From an uncultured Oscillospiraceae bacterium (GTDB lineage: Bacteria > Bacillota > Clostridia > Oscillospirales > Oscillospiraceae): a stretch of DNA of 10,801 bases. The notes under the pieces are model-generated. The model searched no databases and was not told the origin of the DNA. It saw nothing but the letters and a program-made list of their open reading frames with translations. The translations under genes were made by a program, and so were the position numbers. The stretch covers positions 1 to 10,801 of the forward strand of contig CALWVX010000047.1 of NCBI GenBank assembly GCA_944385065.1. The letters are read 5' to 3'. Positions 5,646 to 10,801 of this stretch are shown in pieces; the stretch's first letter is position 1, and every line of letters begins with the position of its first letter.

Positions 5646-6950
5646 TCAAACTTTTTCCGGTTGGACCGCTCCGATCAGCCGGTTTCCCTCCACTCCGGTG
5701 ACGAGCACCGGAACCAGGCGGTTGTGCAGGTCCTCCGACGAGGAGACCGCCACCTCGCAGTACCGGTCGGTGTGCCCGCGCCAGCGGGTGTCCGGCCTGT
5801 CCTCAAACAGGACGGGAACGGTCTCCCCCACAAAGGAGGCCAGATAGTCGCCCTCCATGCGGGCGGCCAGGGCGGCGGCCCGGTGGGCGCGCTCCTCTTT
5901 GACAGCTTTGAGGACCTGCCCGGGCAGCCCGGCCGCCGGAGTGCCCGGCCGCCGGGAATAGGGGAAGATGTGCATGGCGGAAAAGGCGCAGCGCTGGAGG
6001 AAGGACAGCGTCTGGCTGAACTCCTCCTCCGTCTCTCCGGGGAAGCCCGTAATGAGATCAGTGGTGATGGCGGGCCGGTCGTAGACGCCGCGCAGGAATT
6101 TTACGCTGTCATAATACCGGTCGGAATCATATTTCCGGTTCATCCGGGCCAGAGTGGCGTCGCATCCGGCCTGCAGGGACAGATGAAAATGGGGGCACAG
6201 ATTGGGCAGGGCGGCCGACCGGGCACAGAACTCCGGCGTGATGGTTCTGGGTTCCAGGGAGCCCAGGCGGACCCGGGTGTCCGGGGACAGGGCCCGACAG
6301 ATGGCCTCGATCACCTGGATCAACTCCGGCCGGTCCTTCAGATCCTGGCCCCAGGAGGAGATCTCAATGCCGGTGAGGACGATCTCCCGATAGCCCTCCT
6401 GTTCCAGCGCCCGGGCCTGCCGGACGCAGTCGTCCAGCGGGAGGGAGCGCACCCGCCCCCGGGCATAGGGGATGATGCAGTAGGAACAGAAGTTGACGCA
6501 CCCGTCCTCGATTTTCAGCATGGCCCGGGTGCGCCCCTCCAGTCCTCCGGCGGGCAGAGTCTCAAACCGGCGGCGCTGGAAGGCGTCGTCCAGGGCGGTA
6601 ATGGGCTGACGCTCGGCCCACTCCTGCTCCAGAAGCCGGACAAAGCCGGTCCGGTCCCCGGTGCCGGCGATCAGATCCACCCCCAGCTGCTTCACATCCT
6701 CCGGATGGGTCTGGGGGTAGCAGCCGCATACGGCGATGATCGCGTCGGGGGCGGCCTTCCGGGCCCGGCGGATCACCTGGCGGGATTTTTTGTCGCTGAC
6801 GGCGGTGACGGTGCAGGTGTTGATCACATAGGCGTCCGCCTCCCCCTCGAAGGGGACCGGAACATGGCCCCGGGTGGCGCACAGCTGTTCCAGAGCCTGG
6901 GTCTCATACTGATTCACCTTGCAGCCCAGGGTGTAAAAGGCAATTCTCAT
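5646..6950 (-). CDS. mtaB: tRNA (t6A37) methylthiotransferase MtaB
   Basis: This 434-residue radical-SAM enzyme turns N6-threonylcarbamoyladenosine at position 37 of ANN-decoding tRNAs into the 2-methylthio form, which strengthens codon-anticodon pairing. The N-terminal MTTase domain carries the auxiliary-cluster cysteines C10 (LGCKVNQ), C46 (NTCTVT) and C77 (CGCYPQ). The radical-SAM domain has CxxxCxxC at C151, C155 and C158 (DGCVNFCSYCIIPYARG). A C-terminal TRAM-like RNA-binding segment covers about 370-430. LGCKVNQ and the length point to MtaB (YqeV) rather than MiaB or RimO. The ATG at 6950 is preceded by GAGG at 5 nt, a weak site. No promoter of its own is evident in the 81-bp gap after the cupin gene, so it may depend on read-through of the terminator at 6981-7016. 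Confidence 0.94.
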   Translation of the reverse strand: MRIAFYTLGCKVNQYETQALEQLCATRGHVPVPFEGEADAYVINTCTVTAVSDKKSRQVIRRARKAAPDAIIAVCGCYPQTHPEDVKQLGVDLIAGTGDRTGFVRLLEQEWAERQPITALDDAFQRRRFETLPAGGLEGRTRAMLKIEDGCVNFCSYCIIPYARGRVRSLPLDDCVRQARALEQEGYREIVLTGIEISSWGQDLKDRPELIQVIEAICRALSPDTRVRLGSLEPRTITPEFCARSAALPNLCPHFHLSLQAGCDATLARMNRKYDSDRYYDSVKFLRGVYDRPAITTDLITGFPGETEEEFSQTLSFLQRCAFSAMHIFPYSRRPGTPAAGLPGQVLKAVKEERAHRAAALAARMEGDYLASFVGETVPVLFEDRPDTRWRGHTDRYCEVAVSSSEDLHNRLVPVLVTGVEGNRLIGAVQPEKV

Positions 6951-6980
6951 AGCGTCCTCACTTCGGCGGAGAGTATCCTG

Positions 6981-7016
6981 AAAAACACGCGCCGCTCCCC
7001 CGCCGGGGGGAGCGGC
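6981..7016 (-). terminator. Terminator after the cupin gene
   Basis: An 11-bp perfect stem (7016-7006 with 7001-6991) with loop CGGC is followed on the minus strand by GCGTG and TTTTT (6985-6981). It closes the AAA+/cupin operon before mtaB. The T-run starts 5 nt after the stem, which may make it leaky. Confidence 0.75.
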
Positions 7017-7031
7017 CGGAGTGCGGGAGCA

Positions 7032-7379
7032 TTACAGGGCGGAGCGGTGGAAATGCTCGGGGATGACGGCCAGGTAGCACAGTTCCTCGGTCCCGTCGTT
7101 GATCAGACTGTGGGAGTGGCCCTGGGGGCAGTAGTGGCAGCTGCCGGGGCCGAGAGTCTCATAGTCCCCGTCGTAGAAAGCCTTGCCGGCGCCGGACAGG
7201 ATGTAGATGACCTCGCTGTTGGTGTCGTGGAGGTGCAGGCCGATGGAGCCGCCGGGGCTCAGCCGGCCCAGGGAGATTTTGATGTTCGCGTCGGTATACT
7301 TGCGGCTGGTCACCGAGCCATCGCCGCCCCGGAAATGCTCCTGTACGGTTTCCTCCAGCTTGTCAAATTCGATCAGCAT
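7032..7379 (-). CDS. Small single-domain cupin protein
   Basis: This 115-residue protein is one complete cupin barrel. Motif 1 reads GGSIGLHLHDTNSEVIYILSG (43-63), with the H-x-H-x4-E metal ligands H49, H51 and E56. Motif 2 reads PQGHSHSLIN, with the third His and the closing Asn. All four usual metal ligands are therefore present. The start at ATG 7379 has an excellent site, AAGGAGG (7393-7387), at 7 nt. It starts 20 bp after the AAA+ ATPase stop, with no terminator between, so the two are almost surely cotranscribed. Cupins of this size include sugar isomerases, dioxygenases and ligand sensors, and nothing in the sequence selects among them. The fold is certain; the substrate and the reason for linkage to the ATPase are unknown. 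Confidence 0.85.
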   Translation of the reverse strand: MLIEFDKLEETVQEHFRGGDGSVTSRKYTDANIKISLGRLSPGGSIGLHLHDTNSEVIYILSGAGKAFYDGDYETLGPGSCHYCPQGHSHSLINDGTEELCYLAVIPEHFHRSAL

Positions 7380-7399
7380 AGTGATTCCTCCTTATCATG

Positions 7400-8854
7400 T
7401 TAAGCCGAAGCTCCCTCCGGCGGGTCAATATCCTCAGGGAGCAGCTCCATCAGCTGTTCCCGGGTGGGGCTGTCCAGCTGGGCGACCCGGTCCGACTGGC
7501 GGGCGACGGCCTTTTCAAAGAGGTTGCGCACCTCCCGTGCATTGCCGAAGTTTTCGTCCCGCTGCTCGTACAGTTCCCGGAGCAGGCCGACGGCCGCCTG
7601 CTCCCCCTGAGGGGACAGGGCGTAGCCGTTTTTATCGCACATGGAGCGGAAGATGTCCATGAGCTGCCCGGCGTCGTAGTCGGAAAAATAGAAATATTTG
7701 TTGAAGCGGGACTCCAGTCCCGGATTGGAGTGGAGAAAGGTCTCCATGCGATCCGTGTAGCCGGCGACAATGACGATCAGGTCGTCCCGGTGATCCTCCA
7801 TGTTTTTCAGCAGGACCTCCACGGCCTCATGCCCGAAGTCGTTGGCGCTGTCCGGGTTGACCAGGGCGTATGCCTCGTCGATGAACAGCACGCCCCCGAT
7901 GGCCTTCTGGACCGCCTCCTGGGTTTTCAGGGCGGTCTGTCCCACAAAGCCGGCCACCAGACCGGAGCGGTCCACCTCCACCAGCTGCCCCTTGGACAGC
8001 ACTCCGATGGCGTGGTAGAGCTTGGCCAGCAGCCGGGCCACCGTGGTCTTGCCGGTGCCCGGGTTGCCCAGAAACACTAGATGCAGGGACATGGGCGGGA
8101 CAGGCAGGTCCGCCTGAGAGCGGAGCTTCCGTACCTTGACCAGATTGACCAGGCTCTTCACGTCCTTTTTCACCTGGTCCAGGCCGCACAGCCCGTCCAG
8201 TTCGGCCATCAGCTCCTCCAGAGAGGGCTCCGCCGGCTTTTCCTCCGCCTGGGCGGCCGCGGGACTGTCCTCCGCCGCCGGCTGTGATGACGGCGGAGCG
8301 GACGGATGGAGAGGGGCGGACTCCGGCGGCCGGGAGACGAAGGGATCCGCCTTCAGGGCGGGCCGGTCTCCCTTCAGCCCGTCCTGATCGCACAGCTCCA
8401 GCAGCGCGTCGGAACAGGCGTTGACAAAAGCGGCCTCCCCCTCACTCACCACCCCGTCGGCGGCGGCGAAGAGCAGCAGCATCAGCGTCAGCTGATCGGC
8501 AAAGCGCCGGGCCAGAGAGGTGCTGTGGGTGCGGTCGTACCGGCGCAGGTCCTGAAAGAAGGTGGGGGGGCGGAAGCGGTCGAAATTGGCCACCCCGGTA
8601 GCCACCTCCCAGTACAGAGCGGAGGGGACGGGGCAGCCGGGGGACCAGATGGCATTATACACTTCCACATGCAGGGGGGAGATGGAGCTGGCGCTGTCCG
8701 CCTGCCACACGCCGAGGGCGCACCGGCGCATAAACTCGTCCACCTGGCGGCTGAAGCTCATGCGCAGAGCGGGGTCGGGAATAAGTTTGCGGAACGCCGC
8801 GATCACCTGGCTGTATTGGCGGTGTACTTCGCTGGCGGTCATGGGTTCGCCCAT
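7400..8854 (-). CDS. CbxX/CfxQ (SpoVK-like) AAA+ ATPase with TerB-like N-terminal region
   Basis: This 484-residue soluble protein has three parts. Residues 1 to about 165 are helical; FADQLTLMLLLFAAADGVVSEGEAAF (118-143) resembles the TerB-like acidic helical domain. Residues 170-210 are a Pro/Ala/Ser/Glu-rich linker. Residues 215-484 form an AAA+ domain of the CbxX/CfxQ family with Walker A GNPGTGKT (263-270, K269), Walker B LFIDEAYAL (D326, E327), sensor 1 IVIVAGYTD, an arginine finger in NPGLESRF (R383) and sensor 2 GNAREVRN (R440). The GFVGQT loop (302-307) is the pore-loop region typical of Rubisco-activase-like CbxX and EccA/SpoVK proteins. The ATG at 8854 lies 9 nt after GGAGGTG (8870-8864); the frame is open to 9094 but that part holds the promoter. 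It probably remodels a partner protein; the partner is unknown. Confidence 0.87.
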   Translation of the reverse strand: MGEPMTASEVHRQYSQVIAAFRKLIPDPALRMSFSRQVDEFMRRCALGVWQADSASSISPLHVEVYNAIWSPGCPVPSALYWEVATGVANFDRFRPPTFFQDLRRYDRTHSTSLARRFADQLTLMLLLFAAADGVVSEGEAAFVNACSDALLELCDQDGLKGDRPALKADPFVSRPPESAPLHPSAPPSSQPAAEDSPAAAQAEEKPAEPSLEELMAELDGLCGLDQVKKDVKSLVNLVKVRKLRSQADLPVPPMSLHLVFLGNPGTGKTTVARLLAKLYHAIGVLSKGQLVEVDRSGLVAGFVGQTALKTQEAVQKAIGGVLFIDEAYALVNPDSANDFGHEAVEVLLKNMEDHRDDLIVIVAGYTDRMETFLHSNPGLESRFNKYFYFSDYDAGQLMDIFRSMCDKNGYALSPQGEQAAVGLLRELYEQRDENFGNAREVRNLFEKAVARQSDRVAQLDSPTREQLMELLPEDIDPPEGASA

Positions 8855-8880
8855 GGGGGACGACACCTCCCTCCTGATGG

Positions 8881-8896
8881 AATGGACAACTCCATT
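8881..8896. promoter_or_regulatory. Inverted repeat at the transcription start of the AAA+ operon
   Basis: AATGGA (8881-8886) and TCCATT (8891-8896) form a perfect 6-4-6 inverted repeat around CAAC. It overlaps the first three bases of the -10 box of the ATPase promoter and covers the expected start near 8887. It could be a repressor site or a short 5' hairpin; chance cannot be excluded at this arm length. Confidence 0.4.
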
Positions 8897-8922
8897 ATAT
8901 AAAAAAGCGGGAGCGAGGTCAA
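8894..8922 (-). promoter_or_regulatory. Promoter of the AAA+ ATPase-cupin operon
   Basis: On the minus strand TTGACC (8922-8917) and a perfect TATAAT (8899-8894) are separated by 17 bp, part of it a T-run. This is one of the closest matches to sigma-A consensus in the window. Confidence 0.8.
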
Positions 8923-8935
8923 GAGAGGATGGTAA

Positions 8936-8955
8936 GTTGACATAAATATGTGAAC
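8936..8955. promoter_or_regulatory. Imperfect palindrome in the divergent control region
   Basis: GTTGACAT (8936-8943) and ATGTGAAC (8948-8955) form 8-bp arms with a single mismatch around AAAT. It lies 13 bp upstream of the -35 box of the AAA+ operon and 24 bp upstream of the -35 box of the + strand gene, in an AT-rich island within GC-rich DNA. This position would suit a dimeric regulator of both genes. The left arm also holds TTGACA, with a poor -10 (TGTTAT) 17 bp on. Confidence 0.45.
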
Positions 8956-8979
8956 TTTTTGTTATTTCGACTTTTTCCG

Positions 8980-9008
8980 TTGACTGATGGGCGAAATCCC
9001 TGTAGAAT
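8980..9008 (+). promoter_or_regulatory. Promoter of the zinc-ribbon/Big2/SH3b gene
   Basis: TTGACT (8980-8985) and TAGAAT (9003-9008) are spaced by 17 bp. The leader would be about 120 nt and could fold a 6-bp stem TCCGCA/TGCGGA (9032-9037/9050-9055). TATGAT repeats at 9108-9118 look like -10 boxes but have no fitting -35. Confidence 0.68.
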
Positions 9009-9136
9009 AAGAGTCCCAGGTTCCGTTTTGTTCCGCAGAGAAGTGGGAATGCGGAGACGCTTTGCGCGGGGAATGCTGGGGAAAAGGAAAACATGATAAC
9101 GAAATGCTATGATATGATGGATGGAGGGATCCAAGT

Positions 9137-10087
9137 ATGGCGGACAGACAGAGCGCCTCCTCCCGCAGCGGCGGGAGCAAGCAGGTGTCTCCCCGACGCA
9201 ATGATGTGATCCGCTGTGAAAACTGCGGTGAGGAGTATTCCGTGACCTATAAGCGCTGTCCCTTCTGTGACGAGCGCCCCGGCCGGTCCGGCGGACGGAC
9301 CTCTGGCGGGCGCCGGGTGGCCAACAACACCAGGGGGGGAGGCTATGGCGGGCCGGTCAATCCCATCCATGTGATCCAGTTGGTGATCTCCCTGGTGGTG
9401 ATTATCGCGGCCCTGGTCATTGTGATCCGGTTTGTGGGCGTACCCTTGCTGGGGGGCGGCGGCAGCTCCTCCTCGGGCAATCCGGATACCAGTCAGGGCG
9501 CCGCCGGTCAGCCGGACGGCTCTGATCCCTCCGGGACGGGAGACGGCTCCCAGGGGTCGGCGGTGGAGTCCATTACCCTGAACCGGACCGAGGAACTCAC
9601 CCTGCAGTACAATGAGACCTATCAGCTCACCGCCACGGTGACGCCCTCCGACGTGCAGGAGCCGGTGGAGTGGACCAGCAGCGACCCCAGCATTCTGACG
9701 GTGGATCAGGATGGGCTGGTTCAGAACGTGAATACGGGCACCTCTGCCCAGCGGGTGGTGGTGACCGCCTCCTGCGGCGGCATCCAGGCCCAGTGCGAGG
9801 TTTACTGCCGGGCCCAGAACGCCGGCGGGACCGGGGACTCCGGAGAAACCGGCGGCGGAACCCAGACCGGAGGCTCTGCGGCTTCCGGCAGCCAGGGGAC
9901 CATCGTCAACGCGGAAAACGGCCTGAATATCCGCTCCGGTCCCGGCCAGGAGTATGAAGTGGTGGCCAGCGCCGCCAACGGCGCCACCGTCACCATCCTG
10001 GGGGAGGAGAACGGCTGGTATCAGATTCGGTACAACAATACGGATACGGGCTATGTGTCCAGCGACTATGTTTCGGTAAGCGGTTAA
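9137..10087 (+). CDS. Zinc-ribbon, single-pass membrane protein with Big2 and SH3b domains
   Basis: This 316-residue protein has an unusual order of parts. A zinc ribbon (C27, C30, C41, C44 in CENC and CPFC) follows a Ser/Arg-rich start. A Gly/Arg-rich linker leads to one transmembrane helix (about 77-97). A Gly/Ser/Asp-rich linker (106-141) precedes a Big2 immunoglobulin-like domain (about 143-225, with YNETYQLTATVTPSD and VEWTSSDPSILTVDQDGLV). A second Gly/Thr/Ser linker is followed by a bacterial SH3 domain (about 254-315: NGLNIRSGPGQEYEVV, ENGWYQIRY, GYVSSDYV). There is no cleavable signal peptide, so the zinc ribbon should face the cytoplasm and the Big2 and SH3b domains the cell wall, where SH3b domains often bind peptidoglycan. 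GGAGGG (9123-9128) lies 8 nt before the ATG. Domains are clear; the function is unknown, and a wall sensor or anchor is a guess. Confidence 0.85.
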   Translation: MADRQSASSRSGGSKQVSPRRNDVIRCENCGEEYSVTYKRCPFCDERPGRSGGRTSGGRRVANNTRGGGYGGPVNPIHVIQLVISLVVIIAALVIVIRFVGVPLLGGGGSSSSGNPDTSQGAAGQPDGSDPSGTGDGSQGSAVESITLNRTEELTLQYNETYQLTATVTPSDVQEPVEWTSSDPSILTVDQDGLVQNVNTGTSAQRVVVTASCGGIQAQCEVYCRAQNAGGTGDSGETGGGTQTGGSAASGSQGTIVNAENGLNIRSGPGQEYEVVASAANGATVTILGEENGWYQIRYNNTDTGYVSSDYVSVSG

Positions 10088-10093
10088 GATGAC

Positions 10094-10129
10094 AGACAGG
10101 GCCGGGGAACCCCGGCCCTGTCTCTTTTT
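10094..10129 (+). terminator. Terminator after the zinc-ribbon/Big2/SH3b gene
   Basis: A 13-bp stem (10094-10106 with 10111-10123) around GAAC is followed by C and TTTTT (10125-10129). It begins 7 nt after the stop codon and is a classical intrinsic terminator. Confidence 0.9.
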
Positions 10130-10131
10130 GG

Positions 10132-10160
10132 TTGCATTTCCCCGAAAAGTGGGGTAAGAT
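10132..10160 (+). promoter_or_regulatory. Promoter of nadE with an inverted repeat in its spacer
   Basis: TTGCAT (10132-10137) and TAAGAT (10155-10160) are spaced by 17 bp. The spacer and box edges hold TTTCCCC (10137-10143) and GGGGTAA (10151-10157), an inverted repeat with one mismatch around GAAAAGT. A protein bound there would block polymerase, so it is a candidate operator. Confidence 0.6.
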
Positions 10161-10194
10161 AGGGGCACCGAGTTGCCGTATGGGAGGTTTTGTG

Positions 10195-10801
10195 ATGCGG
10201 GACGGATTTGTGAAAGTGGCCGCCGGCACCCCGAAGATCCGGGTGGCCGACTGCGCCTATAACGCCGGGCAGGTCATCGCCCTGATGGAACAGGCCGCGG
10301 AGCAGGGGGTCAAGGTGCTGGCCCTGCCCGAGCTGTGCCTGACGGGCTATACCTGCGGGGACCTGTTTTTGCAGGATACGCTCCTCCGGGGGGCGGAGGA
10401 GGCCCTGGGGACCGTGCTGGAGGCCACAAAGGAGCTGGACATCCTGGCGGCGGTGGGCCTGCCGGTGCGGAACAAGTGGACCGGAAAGCTGTACAACTGC
10501 GCCGCCGTCATCCACAAGGGGGAGATTTGGGGCCTGATCCCCAAAACCTATCTGCCCAACTACGGGGAATTTTACGAGCAGCGGTGGTTTGCCTCCGGCG
10601 AGGGCGTTGACCATATGATCGAGCTGTGCGGGCAGGAGGTCAGCCTGTCGGCCAACGTTGTGTTTCAGTGTGAGGCTGTGCCCGATCTGGTGGTGGGGGT
10701 GGAGATCTGTGAGGACCTGTGGGTCCCCGAGCCCCCCTCCGCCGCCCTGGCCCGGGCGGGGGCCACCCTGATTTTGAATCTGTCCGCCTCCAACGAGGTG
10801 G
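10195..10801 (+). CDS. nadE: Glutamine-dependent NAD(+) synthetase, N-terminal part (runs off the window)
   Basis: The first 202 codons are present. They encode the nitrilase-type glutaminase domain of NadE, which releases ammonia from glutamine for the C-terminal synthetase domain to convert deamido-NAD to NAD. The catalytic Glu-Lys-Cys triad is intact: E46 (LPELCLTGY), K117 (IPKTYLPNYGEFYE) and C172 (GVEICEDLW). CGDLFLQD after LTGYT and YGEFYEQRWF are typical of the bacterial two-domain enzyme rather than of free-standing nitrilases. The ATG at 10195 lies 7 nt after GGGAGG (10182-10187); a GTG directly before it is in frame but worse placed. The ATP-pyrophosphatase domain should follow beyond 10801. 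The call is firm for the family; the missing half is assumed, not seen. Confidence 0.92.
   Translation, partial: MRDGFVKVAAGTPKIRVADCAYNAGQVIALMEQAAEQGVKVLALPELCLTGYTCGDLFLQDTLLRGAEEALGTVLEATKELDILAAVGLPVRNKWTGKLYNCAAVIHKGEIWGLIPKTYLPNYGEFYEQRWFASGEGVDHMIELCGQEVSLSANVVFQCEAVPDLVVGVEICEDLWVPEPPSAALARAGATLILNLSASNEV

Noticed and set aside
5661..7403. A 580-codon + strand open frame over mtaB and the cupin gene
   Set aside because: It runs antisense through two clear genes and the terminator between them, with Gly/Gln-rich filler sequence.
1..10801. CRISPR array, tRNA or rRNA gene, insertion sequence or prophage genes
   Set aside because: No spaced direct repeats, no cloverleaf, no rRNA-like stretch and no transposase or phage motif was seen on either strand.

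Overview
The window reads as a chromosomal housekeeping segment of a GC-rich, anaerobic Firmicute, probably of the Oscillospiraceae type (Flavonifractor, Pseudoflavonifractor or Lawsonibacter relatives). This rests on codon use that strongly favours G or C at third positions, AGGAGG-type ribosome binding sites, sigma-A promoters with 17-bp spacers, a SpoVK/CbxX-type ATPase and a YwrD-like gamma-glutamyltransferase. The taxonomy is inference from style and gene content. No phage, transposase, CRISPR array, rRNA or tRNA gene was seen.

Layout from left to right. Positions 1-208 hold perfect hairpins that look like a dispersed intergenic repeat, then the bifunctional chorismate mutase/prephenate dehydratase gene pheA (+), closed by a terminator. 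A promoter and a YwrD-like gamma-glutamyltransferase gene (+) follow. That gene converges on a CorA-type metal transporter gene (-), and both stop codons lie in one long palindrome. The corA promoter stands back to back with that of a YbaK/ProX-type aminoacyl-tRNA deacylase gene (+), whose terminator is shared with the next convergent gene.

From 4844 to 8854 everything is on the minus strand. In transcription order it runs: a CbxX/CfxQ AAA+ ATPase with an N-terminal helical, TerB-like region, a small cupin 20 bp downstream, a terminator, the tRNA methylthiotransferase gene mtaB, and a coenzyme F420:glutamate-ligase-like protein with its own promoter.

A 282-bp divergent control region (8855-9136) separates the AAA+ operon from a + strand gene for a membrane protein with a cytoplasmic zinc ribbon, one transmembrane helix, a Big2 immunoglobulin-like domain and a C-terminal SH3b domain. 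A terminator follows, then the 5' part of glutamine-dependent NAD synthetase (nadE), which runs off the window.

Most genes are single-gene transcription units with readable promoters and terminators. They cover amino-acid synthesis (pheA), tRNA quality and modification (deacylase, mtaB), metal uptake (corA) and cofactor synthesis (nadE). No obvious multi-gene novel system is present. The least explained parts are the AAA+/cupin pair opposite the zinc-ribbon/Big2/SH3b protein, the F420-ligase-like orphan, and a gamma-glutamyltransferase whose classical substrate residues are replaced.
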